In this document: positions 18,627-26,778 of the stretch, one piece after another
How the letters are laid out: each line of letters opens with the position of its first letter
How positions within the stretch are numbered: the stretch's first letter is position 1
Source of the DNA: Desulfarculaceae bacterium
GTDB taxonomy: Bacteria; Desulfobacterota; Desulfarculia; Desulfarculales; Desulfarculaceae
Reading direction: 5' to 3'
DNA length: 64,000 nucleotides
Assembly: GCA_021737145.1 (NCBI GenBank)
Contig: JAIPEN010000005.1
Location: forward strand, 62,001 to 126,000
Translations under genes and position numbers: made by a program
The notes under the pieces: generated by a model
What the model saw: only the letters and a program-made list of their open reading frames with translations
Told to the model about the DNA's origin: nothing
The model's database searches: none

Positions 18627-19631
18627 ATGGCCCGTAAACTGCTTTTACTTCTTGCTTGTTTCAGCCTCCTACTGGCCACCAGCGGCTTGGCTCAGGCCAA
18701 GACCCTCAAGTTCCAATGCGTGTATCCCGAAACCGCCTACGTGGGTCAGGGAACCAAATTTTTCGCCGACCAGGTTAAAAAGCTGACCAACGGAAAGCTC
18801 AAGATCAAGGTCTTCTGGCCCGGCCAACTGGTCAAGTCCCGCGAGGCCCTGGAGGCCCTAAAGACCGGCATGATCGACGGCTACTCCGGCTCCTTCCTCT
18901 ACTTCACCGGCGTGTTCCCCGAGGTCAACGTGCAGTGGTTGCCCTTCAACTGGTCCGGCCCCGAGGAGGCCATGGACATCCTGCGCAACCAGGGCTACCT
19001 CAATATCTTCAGCGAGGCCATGAGCAAGCACGGCGTGACCTTCCTGGGCTCCATCTCCGTGGCCACCATGGGCCTGATGACCAAGTTCCCGGTCAACGGC
19101 CTGGCCGATTTGCAGGGCAAGAAGATCCGGGCCTTCGGCCTGGAGGCCCTGATCGTGCAGGCCCTGGGCGCCGCCGCCGCGGCCATCCCCGGCGCCGAGC
19201 AATACATGGCCCTGCAGCGGGGCACCGTGGACGGCACCGACTACCCCTGGTACACCCTGAAGAAGTACAAGCTCTATGAGGTGCTGGACTACGTCAGCGA
19301 CCCGGCCTTCCACACCCCGGGCATCGTGGAGTTGGTCATCAACAGCAAGGTGATGGCCTCGTTGCCCGCCGACCAGCAAGAGGCGGTCAAAAAGGCAGCC
19401 ATCATGGCCATGGACCGCAGCTTCGAGCTGAGCCCCACCTGGGACAAGGAAGCCATCGAGTTCGCCAAGACCAAGAAGGTGAAGATCATCAAGCTCTCCG
19501 ACGCCGAGCTGCTCAAGTGGCGCCAGAAGCTCATGCCCCTGTATGAGCAGACCGCGGCCAAGTCTCCGTACTGCCGCAAACTTGTGGACATCCTCAAGGC
19601 CAACCTCAAGGCCAAGGGCGTGAAGTTCTAA
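18627..19631 (+). CDS. dctP: TRAP transporter substrate-binding protein
   Basis: 334 residues with a Sec signal peptide (positive MARK, hydrophobic core, cleavage near SGLAQA-KT at about 24). The mature protein fits the DctP family: GQLVKSREALEALKTGMID, the LADLQGKKIRAFG segment with the substrate-binding Arg, and QRGTVDGTDYPWYTLKKYK. It binds an organic anion in the periplasm and delivers it to the DctQM permease downstream. The substrate cannot be read from sequence. It follows a terminator, so it has its own promoter, not identified with confidence in the 79 nt between them. Confidence 0.9.
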   Translation: MARKLLLLLACFSLLLATSGLAQAKTLKFQCVYPETAYVGQGTKFFADQVKKLTNGKLKIKVFWPGQLVKSREALEALKTGMIDGYSGSFLYFTGVFPEVNVQWLPFNWSGPEEAMDILRNQGYLNIFSEAMSKHGVTFLGSISVATMGLMTKFPVNGLADLQGKKIRAFGLEALIVQALGAAAAAIPGAEQYMALQRGTVDGTDYPWYTLKKYKLYEVLDYVSDPAFHTPGIVELVINSKVMASLPADQQEAVKKAAIMAMDRSFELSPTWDKEAIEFAKTKKVKIIKLSDAELLKWRQKLMPLYEQTAAKSPYCRKLVDILKANLKAKGVKF

Positions 19632-19640
19632 AACGCACGT

Positions 19641-19674
19641 GGCCGGCCGGGCGGTTCTCCCGTCCCGGCCGGCC
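19641..19674 (+). terminator. Intercistronic hairpin after dctP
   Basis: GGCCGGCCGGG (19641-19651) and CCCGGCCGGCC (19664-19674) form an 11-bp perfect stem with a 12-nt loop and no T tract. Such hairpins often protect upstream mRNA, which would favour the binding protein over the permease. Confidence 0.5.
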
Positions 19675-19723
19675 CGCCATCCCCCAGCCTGCCCGTTAGT
19701 ACATACCGCGCCCCGGAGAGCTT

Positions 19724-20233
19724 ATGCTGGCCTTTTCGCGCACCATCCGCGCTTTCAACATGGCCATGGGCCTCATTGCCGCGCCGTTTATAGCGGTGGT
19801 GACCGCCGTGGTCCTATACGAAGTCTTTTGCCGCTACTTCTTCCACGCCCCCACCTCCTGGGCCCAGGAGGTCTGTGAATATTTCCTTTGCGCCCTGGTG
19901 ATGTTCGGCAGCGGCTACACCCTGCGCCACTACGGCCACACCCGGGTGGACATCCTGCACACCCACCTCAGCCCGCGGGCCAAGGCCTGGCTGGAGGTGT
20001 TCGTGGGCTTTTTGCTCATCCTGGGCATGCTGCCCATCATCTGGTTCGGCAGCAAGGTGGCCATCGAGGCCTTCATGGTGGGCGACGTTTCTTCCTCGGC
20101 CGCGGCCCTGCCCCTGTGGCCGGCCAAGGCCACCGTGCCCCTGGGCGGCATTTTCCTGCTTACCCAGGGCCTGGCCAACGCCGTGGACAACATCAATTTC
20201 CTCCGCACCGGCCAAGAGCCGCCGCAGAGCTGA
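19724..20233 (+). CDS. dctQ: TRAP transporter small permease
   Basis: 169 residues with four hydrophobic segments (about 10-32, 45-65, 88-108, 130-150), the DctQ layout. The conserved TSWAQEVCEYFLCALVMFGS and YGHTRVDILH segments are visible. It forms the membrane complex with DctM. It lies 92 nt after dctP and 12 nt before dctM. Confidence 0.9.
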   Translation: MLAFSRTIRAFNMAMGLIAAPFIAVVTAVVLYEVFCRYFFHAPTSWAQEVCEYFLCALVMFGSGYTLRHYGHTRVDILHTHLSPRAKAWLEVFVGFLLILGMLPIIWFGSKVAIEAFMVGDVSSSAAALPLWPAKATVPLGGIFLLTQGLANAVDNINFLRTGQEPPQS

Positions 20234-20245
20234 GGGCACATCATC

Positions 20246-21556
20246 ATGGAAGTCTGGCTGCTCACCCTGATCGTCTTCGCGGCTCTGGTGGTCCTGCTGG
20301 CCATCGGTGTGCCCATCGCCTTTGCCATGCTGGCCATCGCCGCTGTGGGAATTTACTTCACCTGGGGCCCGGCCGGCCTGCTGGTGCTGTTCAACACCGC
20401 CTATGCCGAAGGCACCAGTTACCTGCTGTTGGCCGTGCCCCTGTTCATCTTCATGGCCAACATACTCAAGTTCTCGGGCCTGGCCGACAAGCTCTACGAG
20501 GTGGTCTATCGCTGGATGGGCGGCCTCCGGGGCGGCCTGGCCATGGGCACGGTGGTCATCTGCGCCATCTTCGCGGCCATGGCCGGCATCTCCAGCGTGG
20601 CCACCATCTCCATGGGCCTCATCGCCCTGCCCTCCATGCTCTCGCGCAACTACAACAAGGTCATGGCCGTGGGCTGCATCAACGCGGGCGGGGCCTTGGG
20701 CATTCTCATCCCGCCCTCCATCCTGATGATCCTCTACGGCAACATGGCCGAGGTCAGCATCGGGAGGCTGTTCGCGGGGGGCATGCTGCCGGGCATCATG
20801 TTGGCGGCCATCTTCGTGGCCTACATCGGCATCCGCTGCTTCTTCCAAAAAAACCTGGGCCCGGCGGTGACCGAGCGCTACACCTGGAAGGACAAGTTCC
20901 TGGTGCTCAAGGGCGTGGTGCTGCCCATCGGCCTGGTGATTCTGGTGCTGGGCGTGATCTACGCCGGGGTGGCCACCCCCACCGAGGCGGCCGGAGTGGG
21001 GGCGGGGGGCGCGGTGCTCACCGCGGCCATTCACCGCCAGCTCACCTGGGGACGCTTCTGGCAGGCGCTCAGGGAGTCGCTTAGCCTCACGGTGATGGTG
21101 TTCTGGATCATCATCGGCGCGGTGACCTTCACCACCTTCCTGGCCTTTGCCGGCATTCAGGACATGCTGCAAGAGGCCATCATGAGCATGGATGTCAACC
21201 GCTGGGTGATCCTCATCGCCATCCAGTGCGTGTTCTTCGTGCTGGGCATGTTCCTGGACCCGGCGGGCATCATCCTGCTCACCACGCCCATCTTCGTGCC
21301 CATCATCAACCAGCTGGGCTTCGATCCCCTGTGGTTCGGGGTGCTGTTCATCATCAACATGGAGATGGCCTACATCACCCCGCCGTTCGGCTTCAACCTG
21401 TTCATCCTCAAGAGCGTGGTGCCGCCCCAGGTAAGCATGAGCGACATCTACCGCTCGGTGGGCCCCTTTGTTGTTTTGCAGGCTTTGGCGCTGGCCATCG
21501 TCATGCTGTTTCCCGAGATCGCCACCTGGCTTCCCGAGATCATGGTGGCCAAATAG
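20246..21556 (+). CDS. dctM: TRAP transporter large permease
   Basis: 436 residues with about 12 hydrophobic segments, the transport channel of the TRAP system, driven by an ion gradient. Typical DctM blocks are VPLFIFMANILKFSGLADKL, AINAGG-like CINAGGALGILIPPSILMI, and the C-terminal NMEMAYITPPFGFNLFILK. It completes the transporter with DctP and DctQ. A 15-bp perfect hairpin follows the gene. Confidence 0.92.
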   Translation: MEVWLLTLIVFAALVVLLAIGVPIAFAMLAIAAVGIYFTWGPAGLLVLFNTAYAEGTSYLLLAVPLFIFMANILKFSGLADKLYEVVYRWMGGLRGGLAMGTVVICAIFAAMAGISSVATISMGLIALPSMLSRNYNKVMAVGCINAGGALGILIPPSILMILYGNMAEVSIGRLFAGGMLPGIMLAAIFVAYIGIRCFFQKNLGPAVTERYTWKDKFLVLKGVVLPIGLVILVLGVIYAGVATPTEAAGVGAGGAVLTAAIHRQLTWGRFWQALRESLSLTVMVFWIIIGAVTFTTFLAFAGIQDMLQEAIMSMDVNRWVILIAIQCVFFVLGMFLDPAGIILLTTPIFVPIINQLGFDPLWFGVLFIINMEMAYITPPFGFNLFILKSVVPPQVSMSDIYRSVGPFVVLQALALAIVMLFPEIATWLPEIMVAK

Positions 21557-21573
21557 CGTGTTCGCGCGCGCTA

Positions 21574-21616
21574 CATCCGGCCGGCGCGAAAATCTCTGCC
21601 TCGCGCCGGCCGGATG
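21574..21616 (+). terminator. 15-bp hairpin after dctM
   Basis: CATCCGGCCGGCGCG (21574-21588) pairs perfectly with CGCGCCGGCCGGATG (21602-21616) across a 13-nt loop. No T tract follows, so it may be an mRNA-end stabiliser or a Rho-related 3' end rather than a simple terminator. Confidence 0.5.
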
Positions 21617-21719
21617 ACCTATACTTGACTCCGTCCTTTCTCGTTTGGGAGGGGACGGTCTTCCCGGCGCTCGCGGCCGGGGCTGGTTACACCGTTTTCA
21701 CCCTGACGGAACGTGGAAG

Positions 21720-22847
21720 ATGATCAAACAAGGACCCCGGGATCTGGTTGAACAAGTGCAAGAGGCGGGGCTGTGCATCGGCTGCGGCTCCTGCGTGGAG
21801 CTGTGCCCTTATTTCCGCAGCCACAACGGCAAGACGGTGGTGCTGCATGATTGCGATTTGGAACAGGGCCGCTGTCATGCCTGGTGTCCCAAGGCCGAGC
21901 TGGACCTGGAAGAGCTATCCCAGGCCCTGTGGGGCAAACCCTACCGCTTCACCGGCGTGGGCCCCCACCTGGCCCTGACCGCGGCCAAGGCCGGTCCGGC
22001 CCTGGGCGAGGGCGCCTTCCAGAGCGGCGGCACGGTATCCGCCCTGCTGGCCGCCGCCTTGGACCAGGGCATGATCCAGGGCGCAGTGCTCACCGGCCGC
22101 GAGGGCCTGGAGCCTTTGCCCACCCTGGCCCGCAGCCTGGACGAGATCAAGGCCTGCGCGGGCTCCAAGTTCACCGCCGCGCCCACCCTGGCCGCCTTCA
22201 ACCGGGCCCAGGCCCAGGGCGCCGAGGGCCTGGCCGTGGTGGCCACCCCCTGCCAGGGAGCGGCCCTGGCCCAGCGCCGCCTGGACAAGGTGAACCCTGA
22301 CGCGCCCACCGGACCGGCCGAGCTGGTGGTGGGCCTGTTCTGCAACTGGGGCCTGGACCCTCAGGGCCTGATGCGCTTTTTGGGCCAGAAGGTCAACCCC
22401 GAGACCATCAAGGCCATGGACATCCCCCCGCCTCCGGCCGGGGTGCTCACCGTGGAGACCACCGAGGGAACCCTAGAGATACCCCTGGACGAGATTCGCG
22501 GCTTCATTCCCCCGGCCTGCGCCATCTGTCCGGACATGACCTCCGAGTGGGCCGACGTCTCGGTGGGCATGCTGGAAGGGCGGCCGGGCTGGAACACCCT
22601 GGTGGTGCGCAGCGAAAAAGGGCGCGCCCTGGCAGAGGCCGCGGCCGACAAGGGCTGGCTGGTTCTGGAGGAGATGCCCGCGGACATGCGCGAGCACCTG
22701 GCCGGCGCGGCCGAGGCCAAGCGGGCCCGGGCCCTGGGCGCCGCCCAGGAGCAGGGGCTATTGGGCGGCCCCGATGAGCCCGGCCCCAAGGCCCTGCGGG
22801 TTGGCCCGGAGTTCTGGGCCGAGCTTAGCCAAGGGAAGGGAGAATAG
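21720..22847 (+). CDS. FrhB/FdhB-family iron-sulfur flavoprotein (F420 hydrogenase beta-like)
   Basis: 375 residues. The N-terminus has a [4Fe-4S] motif at Cys19, 22, 25, 29 (CIGCGSCVELC). The FrhB-type core follows, with ACAICPDMTSEWADVSVG in the C-terminal half as in coenzyme F420 hydrogenase/dehydrogenase beta subunits. This family binds FAD and Fe-S clusters and moves electrons between ferredoxin or F420 and other carriers. It lies two bases before iorA, so it probably exchanges electrons with the indolepyruvate ferredoxin oxidoreductase. ATG 21720 was chosen because it leads directly into the cluster motif. Confidence 0.85.
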   Translation: MIKQGPRDLVEQVQEAGLCIGCGSCVELCPYFRSHNGKTVVLHDCDLEQGRCHAWCPKAELDLEELSQALWGKPYRFTGVGPHLALTAAKAGPALGEGAFQSGGTVSALLAAALDQGMIQGAVLTGREGLEPLPTLARSLDEIKACAGSKFTAAPTLAAFNRAQAQGAEGLAVVATPCQGAALAQRRLDKVNPDAPTGPAELVVGLFCNWGLDPQGLMRFLGQKVNPETIKAMDIPPPPAGVLTVETTEGTLEIPLDEIRGFIPPACAICPDMTSEWADVSVGMLEGRPGWNTLVVRSEKGRALAEAAADKGWLVLEEMPADMREHLAGAAEAKRARALGAAQEQGLLGGPDEPGPKALRVGPEFWAELSQGKGE

Positions 22848-22849
22848 GC

Positions 22850-24781
22850 ATGGCCAACAGCGAACAGGCCAATCAGCGCCTGACCCTCATGGGCAACCAG
22901 GCCATTTCCCGGGGCGCCCTGGAGGCCGGGATGCGGGTGGCGGCCGGTTATCCCGGCACCCCCTCCTCGGAGATAATCGAAAACCTGGCCAAGTCGGCCG
23001 ACGAACACGGGCTCTACGTGGAGTGGTCGATCAACGAGAAGGTCTCCCTGGAGGTGGCGGCCGCCGCCTCCCTGGCCGGTCTGCGCTCCCTGTGCGCCAT
23101 GAAGCAGAACGGGGTCAACGTGGCCTCGGACTTTCTGCTGCACCTGGCCGGCTCGGGAATCCGGGCGGGCATGGTGCTGGTGCACTGCGACGACCCCGGC
23201 GCGCTCTCCAGCGTGAACGAGGGCGAGTCGCGCCACTTCGCCCGCATGATCGAGCTGCCCCAGCTGGAGCCCGGCGATTTCCAGGAAGCCAAGGACATGA
23301 CCAAGTGGGCCTTCGAGCTCTCCGAGGAGCTGGGCCAAGTGGTCATGCTGCGCAGCGTCACCCGCCTGTCCCACGCCAGCGGCGGGGTGGTGCCCGGCCC
23401 CCTGCCCGAGGTCAGCGGCCAGGCCCGCTTCGAGCACAACGGCAGCCTCCTGGACCCCCAGCGCGGCCCGGTCACCGCGGGTCCCGTGTCGGTCAATCAC
23501 CCCCGGATGCAGGAGAAGCTGGCCCGGGCGGTGGAGCTGTTCGAGGAATCGCCCTTCAACACCTACAGCGGCCCCGAGGAGCCCGAGCTGTTGGTGATCA
23601 CCTGCAGCATCTGCTCGCTCTACGTCAAGGAGGCCCTGGTCATGCTGGGCGCGGCCGACCGGGTGGGAGTGCTCAAGCTGGGCACCACCTGGCCCCTGCC
23701 CCCCAAGCTGGTCCAGCGCAACCTGGAGCGCTGCGAGCGCATCATGGTGGTGGAGGAGGTGATCCCCTTCCTGGAGGAGAACCTCAAGATCATGGCCGCC
23801 GAGCTGGCCGGCCAGATTGGGCCCAAGCAGTTCATGGCCAAGCGCGAGGGCTATCTGCCCTCCACCGGCGAGCTGAACCCGGACCTGGTGGCCGCGGCCC
23901 TGGCCAGGGCCCTGGACATCGAGTACCAGGAGCGGCCCGCCGGCTACGCGGCCAAGGTCGCCTCGGCGGCCCAAGCCACCGACACCCCCCGCGAGCTGGC
24001 CTTCTGCCCCGGCTGCCCCCACCGCGCCTCCTACTGGTCGCTGAAGAGCGCCCTGGCCCTGGACGGCCGCGACGGCTTTATCTGCGGGGACATCGGCTGC
24101 TACGCCTTGGGCGCGCGGCCCTCCAACTACGGCATCCTCAAAACCCTGCACGCCATGGGCTCCGGAGCGGGCCTGGCCACCGGCTTCGGCCAGCTGGGCC
24201 GCTTTGGCATGGACCAGCCGGTGATGGCGGTGTCCGGCGACTCCACCTTCTATCATGCGGTGATTCCGGCCCTGATAAACGCGGTGCACCAGAAGTCGCC
24301 CATGAGCCTGGTGATAATGGACAACAGCGGCACGGCCATGACCGGCTTCCAGCCCCATCCGGGCACCCAGACCGACGCCATGGGCCATCCGGTGCCGCCG
24401 GTGGACCTGGAAGGCATCTGCCGGGCGCTGGGCGCCGAGGTCACGGTGTGCGATCCCTTTGATCTGGAGACCACCCGGCAGGCGGCCATGGACATGCTGG
24501 CCGACCAGTCCACGGCCAAGGTGCTCATCCTGCGCCAGCTCTGCGCGCTCAGTCCGGAGCGCAAGGGCAAAAAGCTCTATGACGTGCAGGTGGACCCGGA
24601 CAAGTGCCTGGGCGGACAGTGCGGCTGCAACCGGCTCTGCACCCGGGTGTTCGGCTGCCCCGGACTTGCCTGGGAGCGCGAAACCGGCCGGGCCTACATA
24701 GACGAGGTCATCTGCGCCGGTTGCGGAGTCTGCGCCTCGGTGTGTCCCGCCGGAGCCATCATCAAGACGGAGAGGGCCTGA
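22850..24781 (+). CDS. iorA: Indolepyruvate ferredoxin oxidoreductase alpha subunit
   Basis: 643 residues, usual for IorA. It has an N-terminal pyruvate-oxidoreductase-type domain (GNQAISRGALEAGMRVAAGYPG), a TPP-binding domain at about 385-540 (CPGCPHRASYWSLKSAL, SGDSTFYH, IMDNSGTAMTGFQPHPG) and C-terminal Fe-S motifs. The last cluster is CAGCGVCASVCP; the one before it (CLGGQCGCNRLC) is atypical. The enzyme oxidatively decarboxylates aryl 2-oxoacids to acyl-CoA and reduces ferredoxin. It is coupled to iorB (3-nt gap) and the FrhB-like gene. Confidence 0.93.
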   Translation: MANSEQANQRLTLMGNQAISRGALEAGMRVAAGYPGTPSSEIIENLAKSADEHGLYVEWSINEKVSLEVAAAASLAGLRSLCAMKQNGVNVASDFLLHLAGSGIRAGMVLVHCDDPGALSSVNEGESRHFARMIELPQLEPGDFQEAKDMTKWAFELSEELGQVVMLRSVTRLSHASGGVVPGPLPEVSGQARFEHNGSLLDPQRGPVTAGPVSVNHPRMQEKLARAVELFEESPFNTYSGPEEPELLVITCSICSLYVKEALVMLGAADRVGVLKLGTTWPLPPKLVQRNLERCERIMVVEEVIPFLEENLKIMAAELAGQIGPKQFMAKREGYLPSTGELNPDLVAAALARALDIEYQERPAGYAAKVASAAQATDTPRELAFCPGCPHRASYWSLKSALALDGRDGFICGDIGCYALGARPSNYGILKTLHAMGSGAGLATGFGQLGRFGMDQPVMAVSGDSTFYHAVIPALINAVHQKSPMSLVIMDNSGTAMTGFQPHPGTQTDAMGHPVPPVDLEGICRALGAEVTVCDPFDLETTRQAAMDMLADQSTAKVLILRQLCALSPERKGKKLYDVQVDPDKCLGGQCGCNRLCTRVFGCPGLAWERETGRAYIDEVICAGCGVCASVCPAGAIIKTERA

Positions 24782-24784
24782 GCC

Positions 24785-25402
24785 ATGGCGGTAGAGCTGA
24801 AACACGATCCCTATAATTTGATCATCACCGGCGTGGGCGGCCAGGGCAACGTGCTGGCCTCGCGCATGCTGGGAGCCGTGCTCACCGCCCAGGGCCTGTG
24901 GGTGACCATCGGCGAAACCTTCGGGGCCTCCCAGCGGGGCGGCTCGGTCATGAGCCATCTGCGGGTGTCCCAGGATGGCTCCTGGTCTCCCCAGATTCCC
25001 CAGGGCCGCGCCCACATGGTGCTGGCCCTGGAGCCTCTGGAGGCGCTCCGGGTGCTGGAGACCTACGGCAACCCCCAAAGCATGGCCATTGTCAACGACC
25101 GGCCGGTGATGCCCTACGCGGCCATCGCCGGGCACGCCGAATACCCCGCGGCCGAGGAGGTGGCCAAGTGGCTGGGCGAGCTTACCGCCCAGACCTGGAT
25201 CATCCCGGCCACCGAGACGGCCCTGGAGCTGGGTCTGCCCATCTACGCCAACGTGATCATGATGGGGGCCCTGGCCGCGGTGGGCGACCTGCCCATAAGC
25301 CGGGAGGGCTTCGAGGCCGAGCTCATCAAGAGCCTGGGCCCGGCCAAGATGGCCCGCAACCTGGATGCCTTTGACCAAGGCGCGGCCATGATCGCCTCGT
25401 GA
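24785..25402 (+). CDS. iorB: Indolepyruvate ferredoxin oxidoreductase beta subunit
   Basis: 205 residues, the gamma-type 2-oxoacid:acceptor oxidoreductase domain. The N-terminus ITGVGGQGNVLASRMLGAVL and GETFGASQRGGSVMSHLR are the conserved family blocks. It is the small subunit for IorA, in the same order and spacing as other iorAB operons. Aromatic transamination products such as phenylpyruvate or indolepyruvate are the expected substrates from the family. Confidence 0.93.
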   Translation: MAVELKHDPYNLIITGVGGQGNVLASRMLGAVLTAQGLWVTIGETFGASQRGGSVMSHLRVSQDGSWSPQIPQGRAHMVLALEPLEALRVLETYGNPQSMAIVNDRPVMPYAAIAGHAEYPAAEEVAKWLGELTAQTWIIPATETALELGLPIYANVIMMGALAAVGDLPISREGFEAELIKSLGPAKMARNLDAFDQGAAMIAS

Positions 25403-25412
25403 GGCGGCGCGC

Positions 25413-26636
25413 ATGAGGCTGTCCCTTCCCCGCCGCCTGTGGTACGGCAACGACACCCTGGAGATCGACCTGCCCGACGAGTGGCAGGTGCAGGTGTGCC
25501 CCATGCAAGGGGCCGGGCGCCCGGCTTTGAGCCAGGAGGAGATAGATACCGCCTTGGCCTCGCCGGTGGGTTCGCCGCCCCTGGCCGAGCTGGCTCAGGG
25601 CAAGCAATCGGCGGTTATCATCTTCGACGACATGACCCGCCCCACCCGCATCGCCCAGTTCGCGCCCTTCATCCTGGGCGAGCTGAGCCAAGCCGGGGTG
25701 CCGGAAGACAACATCACCTTTGTCTGCGCCCTGGGCTGCCATGGGGCCCTGACCTTCCACGAGCTGCGCAAGAAGCTGAGCCCCGAGTTGGTGGAGCGCT
25801 TCCGGGTGTTCAACCACAACTGCTACGAAAACTGCGAAGAGATGGGCGTCACCGCCCAGGGCACCCCGGTGATGATAAACCGCGAGGTGGTTCAGGCTGA
25901 CCTGCGGGTGGCCATTAGCTGCGTCACGGCCCATCCCTATGCCGGTTATTCCGGGGGCAGCAAGATATTGATGCCCGGGGTGGCCCACATCGACACCGTG
26001 GCCCACAACCACCTGAAGGTCTTGGGCGCGGCCCTGGGCACCGTGGGCCTGGGCAAGTTCGCGGGCAACCAGATGCGCGGCGATTTGGAAGAGGCCGCCG
26101 GCATGGTGGGCCTGGACTTTTTGGTCAACGTGCTGGTCAACCAGCGGGGAGAGGCCGCCGCGATGGTGGCCGGGGGACGCCTGGAGTCCCACGCCCGCGC
26201 GGTGGAGCTGGCCGCGCCCTGGTACGCCAGCCAGCCCCGGCCCGCGAACCAGGACCTGGTCATCGCCAACGCATTCGTCAAGGCCAACGAGATGCCCATT
26301 GCCGCGGCCCTGGGCCGGGCGGCGCTCAAGCCGGAGGGCGGCACGGTGGTGGTCATAGCCGACGCGCCCGAGGGCCAGGTGGTGCATTACCTGCTGGGCC
26401 GCTTCGGCCGGGAATTCGGCGGCCGCAAGTATCCCCTGCGGCCCTTGCCCGAGGAATCCGAGCTGATCATAATGGCCCCGCACCTGGACCGCACCTTTGG
26501 CGACTGGTTCCCCAATCCCGAGGTCATAAGCTTCACCCGGGACTGGCCCCAAACGCTGAGCCTGCTGCGGGAGCGGCACCGGGAGGGCAGCGCGGTGGCC
26601 GTGCTGCCCGATGCCACCATGCAGTATTTTGCCTAA
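25413..26636 (+). CDS. LarA-like nickel-dependent racemase family protein (DUF2088)
   Basis: 407 residues. It has the LarA DDMTRPTR motif (72-79) and HPYAGYSGGSK. Counting from the ATG, His174, Lys184 and His200 fall on the same residue numbers as the catalytic His, cofactor-linked Lys and nickel-ligand His of Lactiplantibacillus plantarum LarA, and His110 lies near LarA His108. The nickel-pincer cofactor can therefore probably bind. Substrates in the family are 2-hydroxyacids. No larB, larC or larE gene for the cofactor is in this window. It lies 10 nt after iorB, so the substrate may be a 2-hydroxyacid related to the IorAB 2-oxoacids; that is inference. Confidence 0.85.
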   Translation: MRLSLPRRLWYGNDTLEIDLPDEWQVQVCPMQGAGRPALSQEEIDTALASPVGSPPLAELAQGKQSAVIIFDDMTRPTRIAQFAPFILGELSQAGVPEDNITFVCALGCHGALTFHELRKKLSPELVERFRVFNHNCYENCEEMGVTAQGTPVMINREVVQADLRVAISCVTAHPYAGYSGGSKILMPGVAHIDTVAHNHLKVLGAALGTVGLGKFAGNQMRGDLEEAAGMVGLDFLVNVLVNQRGEAAAMVAGGRLESHARAVELAAPWYASQPRPANQDLVIANAFVKANEMPIAAALGRAALKPEGGTVVVIADAPEGQVVHYLLGRFGREFGGRKYPLRPLPEESELIIMAPHLDRTFGDWFPNPEVISFTRDWPQTLSLLRERHREGSAVAVLPDATMQYFA

Positions 26637-26778
26637 GGGAGCGGGCGCGGCGGCGCTGGCCCCTGATCTACACCTTGGTTATGCTACTTGGACGCGATTT
26701 TTCTTGGCGGCGTCCCGGACCGACCCCCGGCCGCCGTCTTCTGCCCCTGGCTGGGCGGCAACAAGGAGATAACCAAGC

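Noticed and set aside
22361-25504. A 1047-codon open frame antisense to the FrhB-like, iorA and iorB genes, and many similar long antisense frames
   Set aside because: Caused by high GC at third codon positions. The translation is His/Gly/Gln-rich with no known domains, and the sense strand encodes clear enzymes.
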